Positions 34,473-42,315 of a DNA stretch of 64,000 bases are shown one piece after another (positions within the stretch are counted from its first letter, which is position 1; the number at the start of each line of letters is the position of its first letter). The notes under the pieces are model-generated. The model did no database searches. It had not been told where the DNA came from and worked only from the letters and a program-made list of their open reading frames with translations. The position numbers and the translations under genes are program-made. Origin of the DNA: Streptomyces sp. SUK 48 (lineage in GTDB: Bacteria; Actinomycetota; Actinomycetes; Streptomycetales; Streptomycetaceae); assembly GCF_009650765.1 (NCBI RefSeq), contig NZ_CP045740.1:4750001-4814000 (forward strand). Reading direction: 5' to 3'.

Positions 34473-37023
34473 CCTTGCCGGTGGGGGTGTAGCGGGTGCC
34501 CCAGCGCTGGGTCATCTGGGCGACGATGAACAGCCCCCGGCCGCCCTCGTCGTCGCTCGCCGCGTGCCGCAGATTCGGGGTGGTGTGCCCGGTGTCGGAG
34601 ACCTCGCAGGTCAGGGTGCGGTCCCGGATCAGGCGCACCTGGATGGGTCCGCCGACATAGCGGATGGCGTTGGTGACGAGCTCGCTGACGATGACCTCGG
34701 TGGTGAACGCCAGCTCGTCCAGCCCCCAGTCGTCCAGCTGCTTGCCGACGCTGCTGCGCAGGGCGGCGACCGCGGCCGGATCGGCGGCCGGCTCCCACTG
34801 CGCGAGCCGGGTCCGGTCGAGCAGCCGGGTGCGGGCCAGCAGCAGGGTGGCGTCCTCGTCCACCGCGCCGGTCAGCATCGTGGACACCGTCTGCTCGCAC
34901 AGCTTGGTCAGCGAAGCCCGGGGGCCGGTGAGGGAATCGGCGAGCCGGCGCAGCCCCGCGTCCTGCCGCTCGGCGGCCTGGAGCAGACCGGAGGTGAACA
35001 GCGCGAGGACGCTGCCCGGGGCGAGCCGCAGCTCGGTGCTCTGATACGGCAGGCCGCCGACCCCCAGGGGCGGCCCCGGCGGCACGTCGAGGCTCCGGGC
35101 CACACCCGTGTCCCCGGCCACCAGCACCGGCGGCGGACCGCCCGCGCGCGCCATGCTGCACCAGCCGGAGACCGGGTCGTACACCGCGTACAGGCACGTC
35201 ACCATCGCCTCGTCGACGGGGGGCGGGGCATGGTCCGGGACGGCGGCGGCGTCGCTCGGGGCGGGCGCGCGCTCCTGGGCGGTCTGCTCGGCGAGGTCGT
35301 CGAGCCGGGTGAGGACCTCGTCGGGGGCCAGATCGAGGCGGGCGAGGACCCGCAGCCCGGTGCGCAGCCGCCCCATGGTCGCCGCGGCGGGCAGCCCGTG
35401 CCCGAGCACGTCCCCGACGACCAGGCCCACCCGGGTGCCGGACAGCGGGATCACGTCGTACCAGTCGCCGCCCACCCCGGACCCGTTGTCGGCGGGCAGA
35501 TAGCGGCTCGCCGTCTCGCACGCGGTCTGCGGGGGCAGCCGGCCCGGCAGCAGGCTGCGCTGGAGCTTGAGCGCCGTGCTGTGCCCCCGGGTGACGACCG
35601 GCAGCAGCAAAAAGCCGATCGCGAGGGTGCCGAGCCCGAGCACGGTCACCCCGCCGACCCGCCCGACCACCGGGAGGTCGACGGTGCTGGCGCCGTACCC
35701 CGGTTCGGCGTAGACGACGAAGGCGGCGTACCCGAACAGCAGCGCCATGAGCAGCCCCCCGAGCCCCGGCATCAGGCCCTTGCAGATCAGGTCGCGGGGG
35801 CTGCGGGTGAGGACCTTGCGGTGGTACCAGAGGCAGGCGAAGCCGGTCAGGCCGTACTGGAAGGCGATCGCGAGGCCGACGGAGTCGACCGAGTCGGCGA
35901 GGACGTTGCGGCTGAACGACGACAGCAGGACGAGCAGCGCGACGGAGGCCACGCCCATGCCGAGCGTGGCCCAGGTCGGGGTGAGGAACCTGCGGTGCAC
36001 CCGGGCGAACCGGGCGGGCACCGCCTTGTGCACGGCCATCGAGAAGACGGTCCTGGCCAGCGGCAGGATGGTGGTCTGGGCGGAGGCCAGCGCCGAGGTC
36101 AGCACCATCAGGATCAGCAGCCGGGACAGGAACAGCCCCGCGCCGTGACCGCCGAAGACCGCCTCGCCGAGCCCCGAGAACACGTCGTCGTGGTGATCGG
36201 CGTTGCCGAGCCCGATGCCGGTGCCGCCGACGCCCGCGAAGGACTGCGCCGCGGTGGCGACCAGCCCGTACATGACCAGCAGCAGCACGGGGGAGAGGAC
36301 GGCGGCCCGCCCGGGGATACGGGCGCTGTCGACGGTCTCCTCGTTGACGGACACGGCGGTGTCCCAGCCCCAGTAGATGAAGACACCCGCGAGGATGCCC
36401 GAGGTCAGGGCCCGTACGGAGGACACCTCGAAGGGGTTGAACCAGGACGCGGAGACATGGATCGCGGTCGCCGGCGGATCGGTGTGGACGCGGACCAGCG
36501 CGGCGACGGCGAACAGCAGCAGGACGGCGACCTCCAGACACAGCAGCCAGCGCTGTACGACCGCGGAGACCGTGATCCCGACGTAGCAGACGGCGGTGAG
36601 CAGCCCGATCCAGACCACCCCGGCCACCGTGACCCAGAACCGGCTCTGGCTCAGCGCGTCGAGACCCACCAGCCGGAACCCGTAGGCACCGGCGACGGTG
36701 GCGAGGTTCGCCATGACGATGATGTTGGCGACGATCAGCCCCCAGCCGCCCATCCACCCGGTCCTGGGCCCGAACGCCCGGGTCGCCCAGGTGAAGGTCG
36801 TACCGCAGTCCGCGTCGCTCGCGTTCAGCTCCCGGAAGGCGTACGCGATCAGCAGCATCGGCACGAACGCCAGCATGGTCACGATCGGCGCCTGGAGCCC
36901 GACCCCCGCCACGATGATCCCCAGCGTGGCGGCCAGGCTGTACGCCGGTCCGGTCGACGCCAGCGCCATGACGAGGGAGGAGAACATCCCCAGGGCGTTG
37001 CCGCGAAGCCCCTTCCGGCCCAC
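34426..37023 (-). CDS. APC-type permease fused to SpoIIE/PP2C phosphatase and HATPase domain
   Basis: One uninterrupted frame of 865 codons from GTG 37023; further in-frame starts up to 37227 exist and the true start is uncertain. Residues 1-480 form an amino-acid/polyamine-type permease with about 12 membrane helices (TGPAYSLAATLG, FRELNASDADCGTTFTW and GWDTAVSVNEET are family signatures). After only a few linker residues (near nt 35590), ALKLQRSLLPGRLPP begins a PP2C/SpoIIE phosphatase: GGDWYD (Asp520), VGDVLGHG (Asp538), TSGL (usually TDGL; Ser678) and DED (722-724). Residues 740-860 form an anti-sigma/histidine-kinase-type ATPase: SELVTNAIRY, VSDTG, EGGRGLF. It likely couples a transported solute to partner-switching control. 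The 3' end overlaps the MFS gene by 47 bases. Confidence 0.85.
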   Translation of the reverse strand: MGRKGLRGNALGMFSSLVMALASTGPAYSLAATLGIIVAGVGLQAPIVTMLAFVPMLLIAYAFRELNASDADCGTTFTWATRAFGPRTGWMGGWGLIVANIIVMANLATVAGAYGFRLVGLDALSQSRFWVTVAGVVWIGLLTAVCYVGITVSAVVQRWLLCLEVAVLLLFAVAALVRVHTDPPATAIHVSASWFNPFEVSSVRALTSGILAGVFIYWGWDTAVSVNEETVDSARIPGRAAVLSPVLLLVMYGLVATAAQSFAGVGGTGIGLGNADHHDDVFSGLGEAVFGGHGAGLFLSRLLILMVLTSALASAQTTILPLARTVFSMAVHKAVPARFARVHRRFLTPTWATLGMGVASVALLVLLSSFSRNVLADSVDSVGLAIAFQYGLTGFACLWYHRKVLTRSPRDLICKGLMPGLGGLLMALLFGYAAFVVYAEPGYGASTVDLPVVGRVGGVTVLGLGTLAIGFLLLPVVTRGHSTALKLQRSLLPGRLPPQTACETASRYLPADNGSGVGGDWYDVIPLSGTRVGLVVGDVLGHGLPAAATMGRLRTGLRVLARLDLAPDEVLTRLDDLAEQTAQERAPAPSDAAAVPDHAPPPVDEAMVTCLYAVYDPVSGWCSMARAGGPPPVLVAGDTGVARSLDVPPGPPLGVGGLPYQSTELRLAPGSVLALFTSGLLQAAERQDAGLRRLADSLTGPRASLTKLCEQTVSTMLTGAVDEDATLLLARTRLLDRTRLAQWEPAADPAAVAALRSSVGKQLDDWGLDELAFTTEVIVSELVTNAIRYVGGPIQVRLIRDRTLTCEVSDTGHTTPNLRHAASDDEGGRGLFIVAQMTQRWGTRYTPTGKVIWTEQTLPPPPVRG

Positions 37024-37272
37024 GCCGGAACCCGGAGCGGGCCGCCCCCGGACACACCCCTGCTCCCGAAAAGCCTCACATTCGATTCCAACGCGGGGGT
37101 GGCCGGCGTGCAAATACAGGCTCGGCCGACGGGGGGAAGGCCCGCCGGCCGCTTTCCCCCGCGCCCCACGCCCCGGTCGCGTGCGCGTCCCCCGTGGGGC
37201 AGCATGAGGCCGTAACCGGATGATCACGGATCAACCGGACATCGACGGGTCGGCCGGAAGGGAACGGATGCC

Positions 37273-37929
37273 ATGGGTAGCGGCGTGTCGAGGGGCGGAC
37301 GGCGGCTGCGGTTCCGGCGTTCCCCGCGGTTGCGGAGCGCGAGCGTGGCCGTCGCGGTACTGGCCACCGCGGGCACCCTGACCCTCACGGCCTGCGGCGG
37401 CGGCAACAACAACGGCGGCGGTACGACCGTCAGCCCGCGCCCCACACCCCCCGCGACGGAGTCCTTCACGGGCACCCCGCCCTCCCCGCTCTCCTCGGCC
37501 GCGTCCTCCGCCGTCGCCTCGGCCCGCGCCTCCGCCTCCGCCGCGGCCTCCTCCGCGTCCGCACGGGCCGACGAGTTCGAGGCATCGGTCTCGGCGGAGG
37601 CCGAACGGGCGAACCAGGAAGCCCACCAGCGGCTGGCGAACGTACAGGGCCGGGGCAACGCCGCCTCCGACGTCTCCCTGAGCGGCATCCCCCGCGCCCA
37701 GGTGAACGACCTCCAGGCCGCCCACGTCAACATCCACAACTCCACGGGCAAGACGGCCAACTTCGCTGTCCAGGTGGACTTCCGCGACCCGGACGGCAAG
37801 GTCGTCGAGACCCGCTACGTCGGCGCGCAGAACGTCCGCCCCGGCCAGACGGTCCACCCCTACGCCATCAGCCACCAGCCGCCGCAGCCGATCCTCAAGC
37901 CGGAGGTGGCGAAGGCGGAGCGGTACTGA
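37273..37929 (+). CDS. Putative lipoprotein with Ala/Ser-rich stalk
   Basis: 218 residues. An Arg-rich n-region, hydrophobic core and lipobox LTAC (Cys at about 38) indicate a lipid-anchored exported protein. CGGGNNNGGG follows, then a Ser/Ala-rich stretch (about residues 75-105) and a helical part with Glu/Ala. The C-terminal 90 residues form a small beta domain (NIHNSTGKTANFAVQVDF, then VGAQNVRPGQTVHPYA) reminiscent of FxLYD-type domains of actinobacterial lipoproteins. Function unknown. Divergent from the fusion gene across 250 bases. Confidence 0.78.
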   Translation: MGSGVSRGGRRLRFRRSPRLRSASVAVAVLATAGTLTLTACGGGNNNGGGTTVSPRPTPPATESFTGTPPSPLSSAASSAVASARASASAAASSASARADEFEASVSAEAERANQEAHQRLANVQGRGNAASDVSLSGIPRAQVNDLQAAHVNIHNSTGKTANFAVQVDFRDPDGKVVETRYVGAQNVRPGQTVHPYAISHQPPQPILKPEVAKAERY

Positions 37930-38005
37930 GGGGGGCGGTACCAAGGGGTGCTGAGGGTCGGTACCGAGGGGCCGGCATCAGGCAGGGGGGTGCAGGATCG
38001 GCGTC

Positions 38006-38566
38006 ATGGACTACCGACATGCCACCGCGGCCGACGCCCCGGCCATGGCCGCACTCCTCGCGGCCAACCACCACGACGCGCTGACCGAGCGGGAACGTGC
38101 GCGGCAGGGCTTCGTGCAGGGAGCCTTCGACGCCGGCACGCTCCGCTCGATGGCCGGGAACGGGAGCCTGCTCGTCGCGGACGACGACGGCCACCTCGCC
38201 GGCCTCCTCGGCCTGGCCGCCCCGGACGGCATCCCCACCCCACCCCCACCGGTCCAGGCACTGCTGGCCGCCCAGGATTCCCTCGAGTGGCAGGGGCGCT
38301 CGCTCCGCTCCGCTTCCTTCCTCCTCTACGGCCCCGTGGTGGTCGCCGCCGCCTACCGGGGAAGGGGAGTGGCCCGGGGCCTGTTCACCGCGGCCCTCCG
38401 GTCGGCCGCGGGCCGGGCCGAGCTGCTGATCGCCTTCATCGAACGGGCCAACCAGACCTCCTGGCGCGTCCACGTGGACGGCTTCGGCATGACCCCGCTG
38501 GGCGAGTTCACCCTCGCCGACCGCGCCTACGACGTCGTCGGCGCCCCCACCCGCCCGGCCACCTGA
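38006..38566 (+). CDS. GNAT-family N-acetyltransferase
   Basis: 186 residues. MDYRHATAADAPAMAALLA is a typical GNAT beginning. The acetyl-CoA loop reads AAYRGRGVARGLF (R-x-x-G-x-G/A form, about residues 117-129), preceded by LYGPVVVAA and followed by LIAFIERAN. The acceptor cannot be predicted. It starts 77 bases after the lipoprotein gene on the same strand. Confidence 0.85.
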   Translation: MDYRHATAADAPAMAALLAANHHDALTERERARQGFVQGAFDAGTLRSMAGNGSLLVADDDGHLAGLLGLAAPDGIPTPPPPVQALLAAQDSLEWQGRSLRSASFLLYGPVVVAAAYRGRGVARGLFTAALRSAAGRAELLIAFIERANQTSWRVHVDGFGMTPLGEFTLADRAYDVVGAPTRPAT

Positions 38567-38597
38567 GCCGTCCGGTCAGTCGCCCGTCCCCGGCGGA

Positions 38598-38792
38598 TCA
38601 CCGGGCACCGTCCCTGTCCAGGACCAAAACCTCCGGCAGACCACGACGGGCCCCACGAGCACGGGCAGGGGAGACCAGGTAGTACTCCCACCGCGCCGGA
38701 AGCAGGGTGGGCAGCATGATCACCATAACGAGGGCGAGCCAGGCGCCCCTCACCGCGAGCACGGCCTTGGCCACGATCACGGCCGCGCGCAC
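38598..38792 (-). CDS. Small single-helix membrane protein
   Basis: 64 residues from GTG 38792, preceded by GGGGGGAG. Residues 2-35 are one long hydrophobic stretch (VIVAKAVLAVRGAWLALVM, then LPTLLPARW). A basic tail with VSPARARGARRG follows, probably cytoplasmic. I do not recognise the family. It is 53 bases downstream of the cold-shock gene on the same strand, so the two may be co-transcribed. Confidence 0.5.
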   Translation of the reverse strand: MRAAVIVAKAVLAVRGAWLALVMVIMLPTLLPARWEYYLVSPARARGARRGLPEVLVLDRDGAR

Positions 38793-38845
38793 CGGCTCCC
38801 CCCGCCTCTGACATCCACCCGGGCCGAGCGCGAGAACCGAGCACG

Positions 38846-39070
38846 TCAGGCAGGCCGAGGCACGATGCTCACCGCGCGGTAGTCGTACCCGTCCTGCTTG
38901 AAACCGGGGGCTTCCCATGTGAGGTCCACCCGCTGTCCGGGCGACAGCGTGCGGAAGCCGGGCCTCTGGATGTCGGAATAGTGGCCGAAGCAGCCACCGG
39001 GAGTCTCGGGGGAATCGAGAACACCCCACCCCTCCTCATCGCTCCACTCACGGACGGTCGCGGTCACCAT
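38846..39070 (-). CDS. Divergent cold-shock-domain protein
   Basis: 74 residues, close to CspA length. VTATVREWSDEEGWGVLDSP corresponds to the first strands and RNP1 (EGWGVL instead of KGFGFI). GCFGHYSDI corresponds to RNP2 (VFVHFS) and GFRTLSPGQRVDLTWE to the rest of the beta barrel. Aromatic residues of the RNA-binding face are only partly kept. It may bind RNA or single-stranded DNA weakly. ATG 39070 is the first start after a terminator-like hairpin at 39166. Confidence 0.75.
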   Translation of the reverse strand: MVTATVREWSDEEGWGVLDSPETPGGCFGHYSDIQRPGFRTLSPGQRVDLTWEAPGFKQDGYDYRAVSIVPRPA

Positions 39071-39165
39071 GGACGGCACGCTACGTGCTTCGGCTGCGCG
39101 GGGCACTTGGTACCCGAGCTCGGGAAGCTGCGAGCCTTTGGCGGCGGTTTGGGTGCGTAGATTAA

Positions 39166-39198
39166 CGGCCCCTGACCGGGGGAATCGGTCGGGGGCCG
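39166..39198 (-). terminator. Hairpin terminator downstream of the DUF4236 gene
   Basis: Arms CGGCCCCTGACCG (39166-39178) and CGGTCGGGGGCCG (39186-39198) pair with one mismatch around a 7-base loop. A second, weaker hairpin lies at 39209-39232. Both separate the DUF4236 gene from the cold-shock gene. Confidence 0.6.
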
Positions 39199-39248
39199 CT
39201 GGATTGCCCCGTGCCGCACGGCTCGGGCACGGGTGGGGCCCGGGGTCT

Positions 39249-39908
39249 CTACCGTTCCATGCCTTGCTTGCTGATCTTCTTGGCGCGCCCCATGACGTGG
39301 CTGCGATCGATGAACCCAATACCGCGTTCGTCCTTCAGCCACCTGTTGACGAGGTGCACCGCGGTACCGGCGCGAAGCTGTTCCGCGGCCTCTGCGGCGA
39401 GGCCGTCCAAGCGGGCGTTCTCCGCCTTCGTACCCTCCTGCTTGGCCTCCAGGGCCTGCTGCTGGGCTTGTTGCCTCACCAGACGCTTCGCTTCACCGGC
39501 GAGATACTTCTCGGCATCGGTGACGGCCCTGAGAATTCGAGGGTGGTTCAACCCCTGGTTGTAAAGCCGCCCTCGGAGCTCGGCGCCGCTTACACCGTCG
39601 CGTAGCGACTGGAGAGCCAGCACGTAGGTCTCCTGGTAGGCCGCCGTAAGGTCCCTGGCGGAGGACCCGGTCACAGTTGGAGCACCGGCTGAGGTCGGGA
39701 CGTTGACCGTTGCTTTGGTCCTACTCCTGCCGGAAGTCCCGGTGTAGCGAAGGCCAGTTTTTGGCACTGAGAGAGTGGTCTGCACTTTTCCATCAGCGCG
39801 TCTGGTGATACGCGCTCCCTTGACTCCTGCTGAGTAGCTGATGCCTGCCTTGGATGCCGTGATGCGGATAGGTCCTGCTTTGAAGCTCTTCCTGTAGCTG
39901 AAGCCCAT
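39249..39908 (-). CDS. DUF4236 domain protein
   Basis: 219 residues. The first 55 match DUF4236: MGFSYRKSFKAGPIRITAS, KAGISYSAGVKGARITRR and TTLSVPKTGLRYT. A Thr/Ser/Ala linker and a long helical region rich in Gln, Ala and Lys follow (RQQAQQQALEAKQEG), then an RGIGFIDRS tail. The function of the domain is unknown; it is often found in accessory DNA. GC content is low for the region (about 58% in the line at 39721). A GGGGGG stretch precedes ATG 39908. Likely part of the decayed element that ends at tRNA-Arg. Confidence 0.82.
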   Translation of the reverse strand: MGFSYRKSFKAGPIRITASKAGISYSAGVKGARITRRADGKVQTTLSVPKTGLRYTGTSGRSRTKATVNVPTSAGAPTVTGSSARDLTAAYQETYVLALQSLRDGVSGAELRGRLYNQGLNHPRILRAVTDAEKYLAGEAKRLVRQQAQQQALEAKQEGTKAENARLDGLAAEAAEQLRAGTAVHLVNRWLKDERGIGFIDRSHVMGRAKKISKQGMER

Positions 39909-40249
39909 GAGACCCCCCTGCTTACCGATCGTGGTGCCAAGTAAGTCTGCTCTTATATGATGGGAGGCGTCACCGGTTTCAACGAGTACATCAGCTGGAC
40001 TGCCACGATCTCGGCTTATTCGGCGGCATGCGTCTGAGCGCACAAGATCAGCCGCGGACAGTCAGTTTCGACGGCAGCCGAGCCGATCATGCGCGTGTAC
40101 GTTTCGCTGCACCCGCACTGGCCTCAGCGCGTTGCAGGGTCCCGCTTCAAGCCCATTCCAACTTCAGGAGACGGGCCGATCGGTGCTGTGTCACGGATGT
40201 CTGGTAGCCCCTGGCCATGACGTTCTTGGTGGTGGTCGAAGGGGCGCCC
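39909..40249. other. Gene-free stretch
   Basis: No frame here reads as protein on either strand. The segment has lower GC than the chromosome average and holds the promoter region of the DUF4236 gene; no repeat or tRNA fragment was found. Confidence 0.5.
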
Positions 40250-40281
40250 AAGAGGCCCCGCGTCGAACGGCGGGGCCTCTT
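40250..40281. terminator. Bidirectional hairpin terminator
   Basis: Perfect 12-base arms AAGAGGCCCCGC (40250-40261) and GCGGGGCCTCTT (40270-40281) with an 8-base loop. It sits just past the stop of the hydrolase fragment at 40313 (minus strand); the A/T ends give short U-tails in both directions. Confidence 0.8.
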
Positions 40282-40312
40282 GCCGTATCGAGTTCTCCTG
40301 GACAACAGCCAG

Positions 40313-40483
40313 CTACGCCAGCGACCTCCGCAGAGCGTCCACCAACGACGCCGCACGTCCATCCTCGGCCCCTCCGATGATGTGGTTCATCGCATAGCCG
40401 AAGGCGATGCCGTGTTCCGGGTCGGCGAAGCCGAGTGAGCCCCATCGTCCGGTGTGGCCGGACGCGTTCGGGCCGGCCATGGG
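40313..40483 (-). pseudogene. 3' fragment of a beta-lactamase-family serine hydrolase
   Basis: The last 57 codons read SGHTGRWGSLGFADPEHG, IAFGYAMNHIIGG and ALVDALRRSL before the stop. GHTG...GSLGFADPE plus FGYxMN is the C-terminal signature (HTG box region) of EstB-like class C beta-lactamase-family hydrolases. Upstream of about 40483 homology stops and the opposite strand carries a different gene fragment. The first 300 or so codons, including the SxxK site, are absent. Confidence 0.7.
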
Positions 40484-40973
40484 GTTGCCCTTGGCTTCCG
40501 CTCGCATCAGATTCTGGCGCGGACGGCCGGTGACCTGTTGCCGGAATTCACGGTCTCCACGAAGGTCGGCTATTTTTCGGGGCCGGACGGGGCGGAGCAT
40601 TCCCTGGACCCCATGCGCTGGCACACGGCGGTGGAACTGGCGGCCGAGGACCTCGGGCGGGAGCCGGGCCTGGTGTTCCTGCACAACCCGGAACACTCGC
40701 TCCGTGAAGCCACCCCTCACAACCAGGATGCGCTGGTACAGGCGTGCGCCAACCTCGACGACGCCGCCGCAAAGGGGCTCTGCGCACCTGGGGCATCGCA
40801 TCCTGGGACCCGTCACCGCTGGTGAGTCTGTTCAGCGGACGTCCTCGCCAAGGTGTGGGGCTTGGGCAGCGGCGAGGCGTGGGGGATGAGCCCTTTCGGG
40901 GGCAGTACCAGTACTCCTGCCTGGGACAGGATCGACCCACGCGAATTCCTCTTCTCCGAGACTGCTCACTTGG
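40484..40973 (+). pseudogene. Aldo/keto reductase remnant with at least two frameshifts
   Basis: Three consecutive pieces in different frames fit one aldo/keto reductase. The first: LLPEFTVSTKVGYFSGPDG, EDLGREPGLVFLHNPEHSL and LDDAAAKGL up to about 40790. The second: TWGIASWDPSPLVSLF up to about 40830. The third, from about 40853: WGMSPFGGST and IDPREFL. The N-terminal part with the catalytic Asp/Tyr is missing; the junction with the hydrolase fragment is near 40480. The relic ends against the phosphotransferase stop at 40974. Confidence 0.7.
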
Positions 40974-41831
40974 TCAGCCCGCCTGAAGCTCCTCGATCGT
41001 CCGCGCGGCTATGCGTCGGGCGGGTTCCAGTCGAGGGTCCTCCGGATGCGCATACGGCCCGAGGATCTTCGAACAGGCGAACAATGTCATCAACTTGCCG
41101 TCCCGGCTCTCGAAGTCCGACCGGCGCTCGTGCCATACGCGATCAGCCAGAGCCGGAACGGCAAGGGAACTCGCCCACAGCGAGGCGGAGTCCAGCCCCA
41201 GCGGTGCGCTACCCCAGTCCTCCCAGTCGAAGAGGCTGAATGCCGGCGCGGTCATGTTCGCCCAGTTCAGGTCCGCGTGGGCCGGCACCCACCGCCCCAC
41301 AGTCGTATCGAAGCCGCTGGAGAAAACACCGCGGATGGACTCGGTGACAAGGGCTTGGGTGATGGTGACGGTGTCAGGTGTCGCGGTCCGCCCGGTGTGC
41401 TGTGTCGCCAGAGCGTCCAGCGAGGCGTTCAACGCCTCCCACCAGCCGTCCGGCAGCTCCGGGGCCTCACTCAAGATGGCGCTCCCGACGGGATTGCCCG
41501 GCAGGAGCTCGGTTTCGTCGGCCCGCCACATCGCTGGTTCGTCGGTGTCCCGCCAGACCACGCATCCGTGCCATTTGGGCTGGGCGATACCTTCCAGGCG
41601 CGCGGCACTCTCGGTGCCGTTCCATCCCTGATCGGGGATCTTGTCGAGCGAGCGCCGCTCGATCCGGACCCAGGTATCACGGCTCGTCCTGGCCCCCACG
41701 GATCGGCGCTTTCGCACCATCGTGTCCGGGAGCAAGCGCACTTGGAGAGACCGCCCGACACAAGCAAGGACCTCGCCGACCTGCTGCACGCGTAGATCAA
41801 CAGCCTGACCCGTGGAGACGGAGAGCGCCAT
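40974..41831 (-). CDS. Aminoglycoside-phosphotransferase-fold kinase (APH family)
   Basis: 285 residues from ATG 41831. The catalytic loop AHADLNWANM matches HxDxxxxN, and LFDWEDWGSAPLGLD carries the metal-binding Asp of APH/choline-kinase enzymes. The N-lobe has LRVQQVGEVLA and RRSLDKIPDQGWNGTES. The family phosphorylates small molecules (aminoglycosides, macrolides, other hydroxyl compounds); this member's substrate is not evident and it need not confer resistance. The frame is intact although genes on both sides are broken, which suggests selection or recent arrival. GC is lower than average. Confidence 0.82.
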   Translation of the reverse strand: MALSVSTGQAVDLRVQQVGEVLACVGRSLQVRLLPDTMVRKRRSVGARTSRDTWVRIERRSLDKIPDQGWNGTESAARLEGIAQPKWHGCVVWRDTDEPAMWRADETELLPGNPVGSAILSEAPELPDGWWEALNASLDALATQHTGRTATPDTVTITQALVTESIRGVFSSGFDTTVGRWVPAHADLNWANMTAPAFSLFDWEDWGSAPLGLDSASLWASSLAVPALADRVWHERRSDFESRDGKLMTLFACSKILGPYAHPEDPRLEPARRIAARTIEELQAG

Positions 41832-41850
41832 GGATGCGACCGTAGCAGTG

Positions 41851-42195
41851 ATGCGACGCCGCGCCACCTGCCACGGTGCCGCGACGCTTGCCCACGCGGC
41901 CGGTGCTGAGCTGAAGGCCATTCAGGGGATGCTCGACCGCTCCTCGATCACCGTCACGGACGACACGTACACGAGCCTGCTTACCGAGGCGGATCTCGCG
42001 ATCGCCGAGACCACAGCCCGGCTCGTACCGCGCGCCCGCGCCGCCTACAAAAACGATGCTCCGGAAGCCCAGGACGAGGCCGACGCGGTGGAGGCGAACG
42101 TGCCGGACGGTGCTGGTGCGCCCGGAGAAAACTCGGGCCTTGCACACCGTCCGCTCACGCAAACGGCCCCGGACAAGGAGTCCGAGGCCGAATAG
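41851..42195 (+). pseudogene. Tyrosine recombinase (integrase) C-terminal remnant
   Basis: The frame reads CHGAATLAHAAGAELKAIQG, then LDRSSITVTDDTYTSLL, the end of actinophage-type integrases (usual form LRHGAATLAHAAGADLKTIQ and LGHSSIxxTADTYTSVL). The Tyr nucleophile is kept, but the Arg of LRHG reads Cys and the His of LGHSS reads Arg, and everything upstream of the second active-site box is gone. It overlaps the start of the phosphotransferase gene on the other strand. Located 48 bases from the tRNA-Arg 3' end, as expected for a tRNA-targeting element. Confidence 0.75.
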
Positions 42196-42242
42196 GACCC
42201 CTCCCCGGGGAAGAAACCCCAGGTCAGAGCGGTAATGCGTTG

Positions 42243-42315
42243 TGCCCCCGGCAGGATTCGAACCTGCGACACCCGCTTTAGGAGAGCGGTGCTCTATCCC
42301 CTGAGCTACGAAGGC
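42243..42315 (-). tRNA. tRNA-Arg (anticodon CCU)
   Basis: On the minus strand the 73 bases fold as a cloverleaf: acceptor GCCTTCG pairs with CGGGGGC (two G-U pairs), D-arm GCTC, anticodon stem CCGCT/AGCGG with loop CTCCTAA (anticodon CCU), and T-arm GCAGG with TTCGAAT and CCTGC. The discriminator is A and CCA is not encoded. Its 3' end faces the integrase relic, making it the probable attachment site. Confidence 0.95.

Larger units (their letters stand above)
39249..42243. mobile_element. Decayed integrative element at tRNA-Arg (boundaries approximate)
   Basis: The segment next to the tRNA-Arg 3' end has lower GC than its flanks, a relic of a tyrosine integrase immediately inside the tRNA-proximal end, two truncated genes in opposite orientation, one DUF4236 gene and one intact phosphotransferase gene. 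Integrase-next-to-tRNA-3'-end is the standard layout of actinobacterial integrative elements. I found no second copy of the tRNA 3' end, so the left boundary is a guess and could lie anywhere from 39070 to 40480. Confidence 0.5.

Noticed and set aside
37024..37227. N-terminal extension of the permease fusion (start at 37227)
   Set aside because: The 68 extra residues are an Arg/Gly/Pro-rich run with no membrane or domain features; but the alternative GTG at 37023 has no good Shine-Dalgarno either, so the start remains open.
39166..39232. Hairpins as an attachment site of the mobile element
   Set aside because: They look like transcription terminators and share no sequence with the tRNA-Arg 3' end.
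39909..40249. A second tRNA or duplicated tRNA 3' end
   Set aside because: No T-loop-like GGTTCGAAT sequence or cloverleaf could be found by reading this stretch.
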